Source: Kitasatospora aureofaciens
Lineage (GTDB): Bacteria > Actinomycetota > Actinomycetes > Streptomycetales > Streptomycetaceae
NCBI RefSeq assembly: GCF_019192735.1
Contig: NZ_JAHTKP010000006.1
Location: 211,493-275,492 of the forward strand
Direction: 5' to 3'
Length of the DNA stretch: 64,000 bases
Shown: positions 7,507 to 14,938 of the stretch, piece by piece
Layout of the letters: each line of letters opens with the position of its first letter
Position numbering within the stretch: position 1 is the first letter of the stretch
Translations under genes and position numbers: made by a program
The notes under the pieces: model-generated
The model's database searches: none
Told to the model about the DNA's origin: nothing
What the model saw: the letters and a program-made list of their open reading frames with translations, nothing else

Positions 7507-7866
7507 CCCTTCATGACGTCGTTCAGGGAACTGGTGGTGTCGTGAGTGACTGGATTGGGCAACTTTACCGTGTAGTGGTACGGGTTTGTGCCGGTCTTCT
7601 CAACCGACATCCCTGCACTCAAGAGATCTTGAACAGTCACCGTTCGATAGTCTCCACTCTTGGCGAACTTCGGAGGCAGCCTTGACATCGTTGAGACACC
7701 GAACGGAAAGTCGTTGGAAGCCGCCCTTTCGGCGTCGGCTTGAAGTCGCGCCGTCGTCTCCGGACCGGAACCGAACCGGTAGAGCAGTAGGTTCGGATCT
7801 GGAGTCGCTTCACCGTCATTGTGGACCAGGACTGGCGTATTCCTGGCCAGCACATAGTACGTGTGG
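7500..7866 (-). CDS. Orphan Rhs toxin C-terminus 1 (CT1)
   Basis: The frame opens within ...YHTYYVLARNTPVLVHND, the end of a Hint (pretoxin) domain, and continues for about 105 residues of a toxin domain I do not recognise (LLLYRFGSGPETTARLQADA; GDYRTVTVQDLLSAGMSVEK; TNPYHYTV). The Hint part is cut to its last 15 or so residues, and a TAG lies about 20 codons upstream, so no secreted polypeptide can be made from it as it stands. A GTG at 7853 could start a cytoplasmic form. This is a typical silent orphan CT module that could replace the CT of the full rhs gene by recombination. Confidence 0.65.
7816..7865. repeat. Toxin-junction homology segment, copy 1
   Basis: About 50 bp coding for HTYYVLA.xTPVLVHN, similar to 12672-12721 and 20343-20393. 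The identical run CACATAGTACGTGTG-type 3' part is best conserved. It is the probable homologous crossover point between orphan CTs and the rhs gene. Confidence 0.65.
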
Positions 7867-7965
7867 TAAGCAGCCCCCTGCTTGCTGCGTTTTCGCAGGT
7901 GAACAGCAATCTACCGGTCCGCTGGGGTCCGTGGAAGTACGTTGATGTCCGCCCCTGTTGTCAGC

Positions 7966-7985
7966 GTTGCCGTCAGAGGTCTACA
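7966..7985. other. att-like site A (left end of element 1)
   Basis: GTTGCCGTCAGAGGTCTACA at 7966-7985. GTTGCCGTC recurs at 11538, 12813 and 19397, each time at a border between an integrase-bearing element and a toxin-immunity unit. The preceding 100 bp (including CTGCGttttCGCAG at 7885-7898) resembles the DNA left of site C. Confidence 0.55.
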
Positions 7986-8673
7986 CCACTGGGGGTTTGG
8001 GGCGGGTGGCAGTGAGGGCGGTGGAGCGCGCTTTGGCCGGTGTCCTACCCGAGTCGGGGTCGGGCATGGCCAGGGGGCCGTACGCTGGCCCGGCGACGGG
8101 GCAGGTACCTGCCTGCCCGCCGTTCTGCCCCGTGGCCCTCTGGTCTTGCCCGACGCGGGCCCCGACCTGGGTAGGTGGGTAGGGCACGCTTCGCCGCCCG
8201 GCCCGCGCTGAGCACCGAGCCTCGCCATGGAGCGTTGGCCCTGGGCCACCCTGCCTACAGCGAGCCGCTGCCCCTCCCGGTCAGCGCCAATCCGGAGACG
8301 CGGCTCGGATGCTGGCCGTTCCCGGCTTCCCCGGCTGGCCCCATCGTTGGCCTGCCACCAGGCGATCACCGGGCCCTGCCCGGCCCTCCTCCGCCTTTGC
8401 GCGCGCAGGTGGCCGGGCCGTCGCGCGGTGGGGCGTAGACAGGAATCGCGGGGCGGCCCGCGCAAGCGGGCCGCCTTGAACTCGTAAGGAAAGTTTCGAC
8501 GCACTCCACCACCGGGGCCGTGTCTTTCTGAACTGCTGAACCTACCTGCCCGCCAAGGCTGTTAACTGGACTGGCTGTGTCCGTGCTGGACTGTGGCACA
8601 GCCGATGGCCGAGAGACCCGCTCCCTAGTTCCGAGGCGGCAGCCTTGCGCGAGGGCGGAGGAGCCGGGTTCAG
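7986..8673. other. Non-coding stretch of element 1
   Basis: No credible gene is seen. It contains a perfect 10-bp-stem hairpin (GGCGGCCCGC at 8452-8461 with its complement at 8466-8475) followed by a segment resembling 15365-15410 of element 2, so this may be a conserved non-coding or control region of the element family. Confidence 0.5.
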
Positions 8674-9009
8674 CTATCGGGCGCTCACTTCGCTGGCCAC
8701 GATGATTCGGCCACCGGCCTTCCTGACGGAGCGGCTGACGCGGGCCTTCTCGTCGGGCAGGACGGAGAGCATCTCGCCGGTGGGGACGATGATGGTGTCG
8801 GCGTCGCCGTCGAGGAGCATTTGCAGGGCGTAGGTGAGTCCTCGGCGCTGGTCGGGTTCGGTGGCGCCCTCGTCGTCGTGGATCACACCCGCGAGGTGCA
8901 GGCCCGACTCGCGGGCGATCCGCTCGCACATCGCCTGCCGGGTGACGACGGGCTCGTCCTTGGCCGTGCACAGGTAGACGACGGCGGTGGGCTGCGCGGG
9001 CTTGGTCAT
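8674..9009 (-). CDS. Resolvase-like hypothetical protein of the element
   Basis: A 111-residue protein resembling the N-terminal fold of serine recombinases (AVVYLCTAKDEPVVTRQAMC; then a helix and GVIHDDEGATEPDQRRGLTYAL; then DTIIVPTGEML). The nucleophilic Ser of true resolvases is not in its usual place and there is no DNA-binding domain, so it is unlikely to recombine DNA. Such short proteins are common in actinomycete integrative elements and plasmids. Role unknown. Confidence 0.5.
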   Translation of the reverse strand: MTKPAQPTAVVYLCTAKDEPVVTRQAMCERIARESGLHLAGVIHDDEGATEPDQRRGLTYALQMLLDGDADTIIVPTGEMLSVLPDEKARVSRSVRKAGGRIIVASEVSAR

Positions 9010-9188
9010 CTCTTCGTCCCATCTCAGTTCGGCTCGGCTCGGGACCGTTGGTGATGCTGTGTCGGTCCGTGCCGTTCGTGCGGTTACTGAGATCGTCGGG
9101 CGTCGAGGTCGGGTCGCCCAGGAACGTGCCGGGTCAGTTCGCCCATCCTCCGGAGTGGATCTGGTACGTAGTGTCTCTGCCGGGCTGG

Positions 9189-10415
9189 TCAGAGCTCGAC
9201 GGCGAGGAAGTCGGCGAGTTCGACGAGTTGTGGGGACAGGCCGCGCTTGCGTCGGGTGACGAGGGTGGTAGCGATGTCACGGGCGTATCGCTGGTAGCGC
9301 AGCCATTCGGGGGCGGCCTGCTTGATGCCGAGCAGGATGTCGGTGGCCGGCGCGTAGTCCCGTTGTTCGGTGTGGGCGGCGGCGAGGTCGAGCAGGTGGC
9401 GGTTGCGGTTGTTGGAGGTGGAGCGTGCGGGTGCGGTGACTTGTCCGGAGAGCCGGAGGGCCTTGCCGTACTCGCGCAGGACCATGGCGTTCTCGACCTC
9501 CTTCATGGCCACCGTGTTGGGGCCGAAGGTCGTCCAGTACTCGTGGTAGTCGATCACGTCCCGGCCGACCAGGACGGCGGCGGCCTTGGCCTGCCGAATC
9601 ATCTCGTCCGCCTCCGGAGTGCGGTTGTTGCGCACGGCGGCGGCCGAGCCCCGCAGCAGCAGCCAGCCCCAGGTGCCGAGGTGGCTGGCGGTGGAGTGCC
9701 GGAAGGACGGCTCGATGGCGTCCGCCGTGGCGACGGCTACCTCTTCGGCCTCGTCGAAGCGGCGCTGCCGCAGCAGCAGCCAGCACAGCGAGACCACCGC
9801 GGACGCCCCGAGAACCTGGTTCCCGCTCCGTTCGGCCAGGTCGATGGCCCGGTTCAGCGCCTGGTAGGCGAGGTCGTCGTGCCGCAGGTGGATCAGCGTG
9901 GAGCCCGCCAGTTGGTGAGCCTGCGCCTGCAATTCGAGTGCCGCCAACCGGGCTTCTCCTTCTGCCAGTTCGGCGACCTGGGCGGCCTCGGTCAGAACGC
10001 TCGGCAGTGCTCCGAGTGTGGCCGCGTAGTCGTCCCCCTGATAGAGGCGGTTGCCTTCACGCACCGACGCGCGGACCCCGGTGATGGTCGGGGCGTCGTG
10101 AGCATCATCAGCATGGGCAACCCGGCCCAGCCCTCTAGCCGGTGTGATCACCCGACGGATCGCCAGAATCCCGGCCGGGTCGACCGCCGGGGCGACCGGA
10201 GCTTCGATCGGACCAGTCTGCATCAGATCCGTTGTCTTCACACCCAACGCCTGGGCGAGCTGGCGCAACGTGCCCATGCGGGCGCTCTCGCGGTCGTTGC
10301 GCTCCAGCTTCCGGATGGTCGCCACCGACACCCCGGACGCCTCCGCGAGCTGCTCCTGTGTCATGCCCCGGCGTCGGCGCAAGCGCCCGATCCGGTCCCC
10401 GATGCTCTCCGCCAT
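9189..10415 (-). CDS. XRE-family regulator with TPR-like domain (element 1)
   Basis: An N-terminal HTH (about residues 8-62: RIGRLRRRRGMTQEQLAEAS, GVSVATIRKLE) is followed by some 330 residues of helical repeats typical of TPR-containing actinobacterial regulators (ALELQAQAHQLAGSTLIHLR, YQALNRAIDLAERSGN). The start MAESIGDRIGRL (10415) is preferred over 10469, since it lies just before the HTH and follows a GGGGGTGG ribosome site. Proteins of this shape often respond to small peptides or signals; a role in control of the element is inferred. Confidence 0.8.
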   Translation of the reverse strand: MAESIGDRIGRLRRRRGMTQEQLAEASGVSVATIRKLERNDRESARMGTLRQLAQALGVKTTDLMQTGPIEAPVAPAVDPAGILAIRRVITPARGLGRVAHADDAHDAPTITGVRASVREGNRLYQGDDYAATLGALPSVLTEAAQVAELAEGEARLAALELQAQAHQLAGSTLIHLRHDDLAYQALNRAIDLAERSGNQVLGASAVVSLCWLLLRQRRFDEAEEVAVATADAIEPSFRHSTASHLGTWGWLLLRGSAAAVRNNRTPEADEMIRQAKAAAVLVGRDVIDYHEYWTTFGPNTVAMKEVENAMVLREYGKALRLSGQVTAPARSTSNNRNRHLLDLAAAHTEQRDYAPATDILLGIKQAAPEWLRYQRYARDIATTLVTRRKRGLSPQLVELADFLAVEL

Positions 10416-10526
10416 GGCCACCCCCGCACCTGCGACTTCGTTCCTCGCCAACGGTACGCCGCCCGCCAAGACCCCGGTGTGAACAGCGGGCGACCGTAAC
10501 CGACCGGGTGATCCCGCTCGCTGGGC

Positions 10527-10859
10527 TCAGCCGGGCTTCCGCGCGGTGCTCCTCTTCGGCTTGGCGCTGGCCTCCAGGGCTTCGATGCGCTCACGCATCT
10601 CCTCGATCTGCTCCAGCGCATCCTCCAAAACGTCGGCCACTTGCTGCACACGCTGGCGCGTCATCAGCTCCTCCGGAGCCGGGCCGCTGCAGGTCTCCAG
10701 CGCGCCCGGGACCGCCGAGAGCTGGCCGACGGCCACGGCCTCCACGACCGTCATGCCGCCCGTCTCGGTCGGGAAGCCGCGCCGGATACGCGTGCCCTGG
10801 CCCTCGACCAGCCGGAGGACCAGCGCGTCGTGGGCGGCTTGCTCGTCGATGCCGAGCAT
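10527..10859 (-). CDS. Hypothetical protein, probably 5'-truncated
   Basis: A 110-residue product with a C-terminal coiled coil (VLEDALEQIEEMRERIEALEA) and a Lys/Arg tail. The reading frame extends upstream as GTELTDQQVADM before running into the antisense of the integrase remnant at about 10890. The annotated ATG is therefore probably internal to a longer, truncated gene. The motif LTDQQVADMLGIDEQAAHDAL looks like a helix-turn-helix, so a DNA-binding protein is possible. No family recognised. Confidence 0.4.
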   Translation of the reverse strand: MLGIDEQAAHDALVLRLVEGQGTRIRRGFPTETGGMTVVEAVAVGQLSAVPGALETCSGPAPEELMTRQRVQQVADVLEDALEQIEEMRERIEALEASAKPKRSTARKPG

Positions 10860-10889
10860 GTCGGCGACCTGCTGATCGGTGAGCTCGGT

Positions 10890-11560
10890 TCCTCGCAGCC
10901 ACCAGCGGCCACCGCCTCCACCCGCTGTTCGAACTTGCCCTGCACACCGGGCTCCGCAAGGGCGAGCTCCTTGGCCTGCGCTGGGAAGACCTCGACCTGG
11001 CCGGCGGAACCGCCAGCATCCGCCGCACCCTTCAGCGCACCAACTCCAGCAGCTTGACCGCCCTGCCGACCAAGACCCAGAGCTCAGAGCGGCGCAGCGC
11101 GCCCACGCCGTGCCCGCGCTCCCTCCAGCGGCACCGCGACCAGCAGCGCCAGGAACGCGAAGCGGCGGGAGCGGACTGGCAGCACAGCGGCTACGTCTTC
11201 ACTCGGCCCAACGGAGCCCCGATCGAGGGAGCCACGCTCACCCGACACTTCAACACCCTGCTTCGCCAGGCCAGGCTCCGCCGCATCCGCTTCCATGATC
11301 TTCGGCATTCGGCAGCGACCCTGCTTCTGGAGCACGGCGTCGAACTCGTCGTCATCAAGGAACTTCTCGGCCACGCCCACGTCGGCGTCACGGCCACGGT
11401 GTACGCCCACGTCCGACGACGCCTCCAGCGCCAGGCCATCGACACCCTCGGCAACGCCCTTCGCCGGCCCACAGACGACACCGCAGAGCCCGACGACGGC
11501 GACGATCCGCCACTTTGTGCAGCACCCGTCCGCCGACGTTGCCGTCAACCGTTGCCGTGA
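10890..11560 (+). pseudogene. Tyrosine integrase, C-terminal half (element 1)
   Basis: Very similar in sequence to the integrase at 18076-19395 from LFELALHTGLRKGELLGLRW onward, including IRFHDLRHSAATLLLEHG and LGHAHVGVTATVYAHV. All catalytic residues (Arg, His-x-x-Arg, His, Tyr) are present, but the arm-binding and core-binding N-terminal 230 residues are gone; the break at about 10890 joins it to an unrelated minus-strand gene. The stop codon used in the intact copy is CGA here, so the frame runs on across att-like site B. Confidence 0.8.
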
Positions 11561-11563
11561 AGG
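11538..11563. other. att-like site B (right end of element 1)
   Basis: GTTGCCGTCAACCGTTGCCG at 11538-11557 follows the integrase 3' end. It corresponds to site D beside the intact integrase (GTTGCCGTCAACTACTGCCG), the position expected of an att site adjacent to int. Confidence 0.55.
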
Positions 11564-11570
11564 CACCCAA

Positions 11571-11603
11571 AAGCCCTCCCCAGATTCGTTCTGGCGAGGG
11601 CTT
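11571..11603. terminator. Hairpin between integrase 1 and immunity gene 2
   Basis: Inverted repeat AAGCCCTCcCCAGA / TCTGGcGAGGGCTT around a TTCGT loop, between two convergent genes; a bidirectional terminator is likely. Confidence 0.6.
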
Positions 11604-11642
11604 CTGACTGGTAAACGGTCGATCCCTTATTCGGATCTTCTT

Positions 11643-12260
11643 TTAGATCTCCAGCGCCGATCGCAGGTCAAGCCAAATCTGGATGTCCCTGGAGAGCTGC
11701 TCGTCAACAATGTGATCAGCAATCCATACAAGAGACGATAAAACCCGCTCGACTTCCTGCAGTAGCCTGACCTCTTCGCTGGGCTGATGGAGGCTTTCAG
11801 AGATGTCCTCGCCAGGCACGTAGAACCGATCCTCGCCTTGCTGGAGATCATTGCGGCGACGGGATGCTGCCGCTAGCAACTCCTCCCGCGAAAGAGGAAG
11901 ACGCCGCAGTGCCAGCCGCGCCGCGCCATCCGGCGTCACAACCTCCGGCAAGCGATCAATGGGGGCTCGGAATCGCAACGCTAGCGCTGCCAGCCGCACC
12001 GTCCAGTAAGCGGAGTAGCACGGACTCATTCCCCCTTCGTCGAGGGCGAGTTCCACTAAAGACACCGCAAACTCAAGACCCTCTCGGCGCTGATCATCCG
12101 GTAGCTCCCGTACAGGGCTCACACCCGTCTCGGCAGACTCCACCATGGCTAGCCACCATTGAGGCGACGCGCCTTCCGGGAACCGTCCACGCACCCACGA
12201 CCGCCGCTCATCGTGAGAGAGCTGCCAGAGCTCGCGGTACTCCTGCTCGGTTCGTGTCAC
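11643..12260 (-). CDS. Putative immunity protein 2
   Basis: A 205-residue, strongly helical, acidic protein without recognised family (WQLSHDERRSWVRGRFPEG; YWTVRLAALALRFRAPIDRL; LLQEVERVLSSLVWIADHIV). Its ATG overlaps the stop of the orphan toxin CT2 by 4 nt, so the two are translationally coupled. The immunity role is inferred from this coupling and from the parallel organisation of the other two units. Codon use is less GC-extreme than in the neighbours, consistent with a recently acquired cassette. Confidence 0.55.
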   Translation of the reverse strand: MTRTEQEYRELWQLSHDERRSWVRGRFPEGASPQWWLAMVESAETGVSPVRELPDDQRREGLEFAVSLVELALDEGGMSPCYSAYWTVRLAALALRFRAPIDRLPEVVTPDGAARLALRRLPLSREELLAAASRRRNDLQQGEDRFYVPGEDISESLHQPSEEVRLLQEVERVLSSLVWIADHIVDEQLSRDIQIWLDLRSALEI

Positions 12261-12721
12261 GGGGCCCTCCCGCCGTAGTCCTTGATGGCCGACAAGGGTA
12301 CCCGAATCCCTGCCTGCTCGAATGCACTAACGCCCTGCTGCAAAAATTGCGCCGCGCATTCAGGGCACGGAGTGTAGTGGCCAGTCATGTTGTCAATTGA
12401 TGAGACAACGCCGCGACTTGTGATTGTGACCTGACCTGCACCGATGACAGAATCCCCACCGGTCATTACCGTGTGATGGATTCCAGGTGCGTCCGGAATT
12501 ATGTGCAAGGTGCCGTTCCCTCCGACCGCCCACAAGAAGCGGCCGCCACCGCTGGCGGCCTGGGCAAACTCTGGAGTTCCCGCCGTCATGGGAGTTACTC
12601 CCGCAAAGTCAGCCTCCATCATCTCAAGGGCCAGATCGCCTGGCTTGTTATTCGCGACCGGCCCGCAAGTGCTGTTATGCACGAGTACCGGCGTGGTCCC
12701 GGCGAGTACATAGTACGTGTG
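12257..12721 (-). CDS. Orphan Rhs toxin C-terminus 2 (CT2)
   Basis: The frame begins at HTYYVLAGTTPVLVHNSTCG, the last residues of a Hint domain; a TAG codon directly precedes the His codon. It continues for about 140 residues. The toxin part contains HTVMTGGDSVIGAGQV, then GVVSSIDNMTGHYTPCPECA and a C-terminal helix. The 'GG..V.GAG......I.N.(T/S)GHY.P' pattern recurs among polymorphic-toxin C-termini, but I cannot assign an activity. A GTG at 12682 could give a cytoplasmic form. Like CT1 it lacks secretion and Rhs parts, and is best read as a reserve toxin module. Confidence 0.65.
   Translation of the reverse strand, partial: HTYYVLAGTTPVLVHNSTCGPVANNKPGDLALEMMEADFAGVTPMTAGTPEFAQAASGGGRFLWAVGGNGTLHIIPDAPGIHHTVMTGGDSVIGAGQVTITSRGVVSSIDNMTGHYTPCPECAAQFLQQGVSAFEQAGIRVPLSAIKDYGGRAP
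12672..12721. repeat. Toxin-junction homology segment, copy 2
   Basis: About 50 bp nearly identical to 20343-20393 of the rhs gene; GCGAGTACATAGTACGTGTG is an exact shared 20-mer. Similarity ends abruptly at HTYYV, beyond which CT2 has no Hint sequence. Confidence 0.75.
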
Positions 12722-12738
12722 CTACGCGACCCCTCTCC

Positions 12739-12756
12739 ACCTGCTTTTTCGCAGGT
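12739..12756. repeat. Small inverted repeat upstream of CT2
   Basis: ACCTGC-TTTTTC-GCAGGT. A related CTGCG-TTTT-CGCAG lies at 7885-7898, at the same place relative to CT1. It could be an integrase arm site or part of a lost terminator. Confidence 0.45.
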
Positions 12757-12812
12757 CAACGGTGGTTTGACGGTCCGTCGGTGTCCGTGGATGTGCGCCG
12801 AAGTCCGTGGTT

Positions 12813-12835
12813 GTTGCCGTCGCTACTGCGTCAGA
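12813..12835. other. att-like site C (left end of element 2)
   Basis: The 23 bases start with GTTGCCGTCGCTACTG and end with CGTCAGA. They align with 19397-19421 (site D) with two single-base gaps and one mismatch. The following GGTGTAGACC is the exact reverse complement of GGTCTACACC at the same place beside site A. Confidence 0.6.
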
Positions 12836-12874
12836 GGTGTAGACCAGTGCTGCTGTCGTCGGCCGCGCGCGATC

Positions 12875-13126
12875 CTACTGCCAAGCTCCGGGCTCGGCGC
12901 GGACGACGGTGCGCATGGTTTGCTCGTACGACTGGTGACCAGTCTGCGCGCAGTGTCCGGCGATCCAGCGCGTCAGCTCCTCGGGGGTGTGCAGCTCGCC
13001 TGACGCGGCAGCGCAGTCCCGTTCTTCGCCGGTGACGCATAGGGCTTCGAAGGTCGGCAGAGCCAAGGGGTCGGTCACGGTGGTCACGTGGTAGCTGCGG
13101 AAGCGGTAGCGGCTGGTCTTGCCCAT
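12875..13126 (-). CDS. Small hypothetical protein of the element
   Basis: An 83-residue protein starting MGKTSRYRFRSYHVTTVTDP. It is of the type found beside regulators in Streptomyces mobile elements, with paired Cys in ALCVTGEERDCAA and a His/Cys pair in the middle (WIAGHCAQTGH), suggesting metal binding. It overlaps the upstream gene by TGATG. The longer in-frame extension upstream (to 13405) is antisense-like and rejected. Role unknown. Confidence 0.6.
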   Translation of the reverse strand: MGKTSRYRFRSYHVTTVTDPLALPTFEALCVTGEERDCAAASGELHTPEELTRWIAGHCAQTGHQSYEQTMRTVVRAEPGAWQ

Positions 13127-13632
13127 CAGCTTTCCCCGTCCTGCACCTGCGGCGCCGGGATGCGCTGCCCGCGTGAGTCCGCGACCCTGAGCGCATCCGA
13201 CAGGGCCTCGGTCAGCCGGCAGGCCAGCCACCGATACTCGACGCTCGACGGCACCCGCTCTCCCGGGTCCAAGACACTCCGGGCGTACTCCAACAGTTCC
13301 TCGCCCATGCTGAGCTGCATCGTCTCGATGCCGTCGGCGAGCGTCGAGAGGCAGCCCTGACCGTTGGTGCTCAGGTAGCAGAGGCGACCGTCCGAGGCGG
13401 TCCACGGAAGCAGCCGCAGCCCGTCGATCGTGCGCTCCGCGTGACTGCCCTTCTGGTTCGTCGGCGCCTGCTCGTGGTCGGTCTTGCGGTGGCTGTCCTG
13501 CATCGCCCGCACATCGGCCAGCCGGGACCGGTCACGGCTGCGCACGGCTGCACGCGCCCGCCTGCGGAGCCTGACGCACTCCGCGCATGCGGAGCCGGGG
13601 CGCTCCCGCCGCTGTGTCGCCTCCTGGGCCAT
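13126..13632 (-). CDS. Hypothetical protein of the element
   Basis: A 168-residue protein with an N-terminal basic CAECVRLRRRARAAVRSRDR segment, then a compact region (DGLRLLPWTASDGRLCYLST; GIETMQLSMGEELLEYARSV) common in Streptomyces proteins encoded next to TPR regulators. It is co-translated with the following small gene and divergent from the XRE-TPR regulator by 55 nt, a layout seen repeatedly for such pairs. Function unknown. Confidence 0.6.
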   Translation of the reverse strand: MAQEATQRRERPGSACAECVRLRRRARAAVRSRDRSRLADVRAMQDSHRKTDHEQAPTNQKGSHAERTIDGLRLLPWTASDGRLCYLSTNGQGCLSTLADGIETMQLSMGEELLEYARSVLDPGERVPSSVEYRWLACRLTEALSDALRVADSRGQRIPAPQVQDGES

Positions 13633-13687
13633 GCTGTTTTCCCTTCCTTGGCCAGATCTCTTGATCAGGATCCCGTTGGCGTGAACC

Positions 13688-14938
13688 TTGCGGAGTAGCC
13701 AGCGTGTCTGCCTCTGTGTCTGCCAAGCTGACTTGGTGCGGGAGACGGTCGGGGAACTGGTCAGGCGACTGCGTTTGACGCGCGGTTGGAGTCAGCGGCG
13801 GCTGGCCGAGGCGCTGGCCGATGCTGCTCCCGGGCGGGTTCCTCCGACGCGAAACGACGTGTCCCGATGGGAGATCGGCACTCGCTCCCCCCGGGAGTGG
13901 CTGCCCTTCCTCGCGCGAGTGTTGGAGGTTCCCCGCGAACTGCTGGAGGCTGCGAAGGCTGTCCAGTTCCCGGAGTCCGTGCCGCGTGCGCTGACCGTCG
14001 CCGACTTCCTGCCCGAGAGCGACCCGCTGTCCGCGCTGACGGCGCGAACTGGTCGTCGGATCGGTGCCGGGCAGGTTACCGACCTGGTCCACCGGGTGCA
14101 CGGCCTGCGGCTGGCCGACGATGTGGTGTACGGGAAGGACCTGATCGCCCCGGCCCTGCGGGAACTGCGGGCGGCGGTCACGCTCTACCGCGAGGGCACC
14201 CACACCGACCAGGTGGGCCGCGAACTGCTACGGGCGATTGGCGAGTTGGCGCAGATCGCCGGTTGGGTCGCCTCCGACGCGGGCGAGCACGCCGAGGCGG
14301 AGCGGATCTACCGGCTCGGGATCAGTGCCGCCCGTGCCGCCGGGGACGGGGTGCTGTCGGGGAACGTGGCGGGTTCGCTGGCCTACCAGTGGAGCAACAC
14401 CGGACGCCCCCGCGACGCGGTGGACCTGGCTACCGCCGCAGTGGAGGAGGCTGGTCCCGATGCTCCGGCGAAGGCCCGCGCGCTGTACCTGGATCGGGTG
14501 GCCTGGGCGCACACTCGCGCCGGCCAGGACCGCCCTGCGATGAATGCCCTTGGGGAAGCCGGCGAGGCCCTGGCCAAGGACTCGGCCGGCGTCGAGTCAC
14601 CGTCGTACCTGTACTGGATGGACGCCGGGGAACTGCAGGTCATGGAGGCCCGCGTCTACACCGAGCTGCACCGGCCACTGCGTGCCGTACCGCTGCTGAC
14701 GGACGTCCTGAGTCGTTACGACGCCAGTCACGCGAGGGAGTTGGCACTGTACCTTTCCTGGCTGGCCGTGGCCTACGCCGACGCGAACGAGCCCGAGGCC
14801 GCAGCCGGGACCGCTGGCCGGATGCTCTCCCTGGGGCAGAGCGGCAGCGAACGTACCACCGAGCGCGCACGGATCGTGCTGGACCGGTTGCGAGCGTTCC
14901 GGGACGTTCCCGAAGTCGCCGAGCTGCTGGTGTCCTGA
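13688..14938 (+). CDS. XRE-family regulator with TPR-like domain (element 2)
   Basis: A 416-residue protein. The HTH is at about residues 25-80 (LVRRLRLTRGWSQRRLAEAL; NDVSRWEIGTRSP) and is followed by roughly 300 residues of helical repeats (ALYLDRVAWAHTRAGQDRPA; YLSWLAVAYADANEPEAAAG). It may start later than the ATG at 13688, for example at the GTG near 13739 just before the HTH. It is divergent from the small-gene pair and is a likely signal-responsive regulator of the element or of those genes. Confidence 0.8.
   Translation: MRSSQRVCLCVCQADLVRETVGELVRRLRLTRGWSQRRLAEALADAAPGRVPPTRNDVSRWEIGTRSPREWLPFLARVLEVPRELLEAAKAVQFPESVPRALTVADFLPESDPLSALTARTGRRIGAGQVTDLVHRVHGLRLADDVVYGKDLIAPALRELRAAVTLYREGTHTDQVGRELLRAIGELAQIAGWVASDAGEHAEAERIYRLGISAARAAGDGVLSGNVAGSLAYQWSNTGRPRDAVDLATAAVEEAGPDAPAKARALYLDRVAWAHTRAGQDRPAMNALGEAGEALAKDSAGVESPSYLYWMDAGELQVMEARVYTELHRPLRAVPLLTDVLSRYDASHARELALYLSWLAVAYADANEPEAAAGTAGRMLSLGQSGSERTTERARIVLDRLRAFRDVPEVAELLVS

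Larger units (their letters stand above)
7966..11547. mobile_element. Decayed AICE-like integrative element 1
   Basis: Bounded by att-like sites A and B. It retains a resolvase-like gene, an XRE-TPR regulator, a partial unknown gene and the catalytic half of an integrase closely related to that of element 2. The N-terminal part of the integrase and the rep and xis genes are missing, and the integrase stop has changed from TGA to CGA. It is therefore a non-mobile remnant. Its non-coding left part (8440-8510) matches element 2 around 15365-15415. Confidence 0.6.

Noticed and set aside
7911..8504. 197-codon minus-strand frame in element 1
   Set aside because: Low-complexity Arg/Pro/Gly product, no start context, and it runs through an att-like site and a perfect hairpin.
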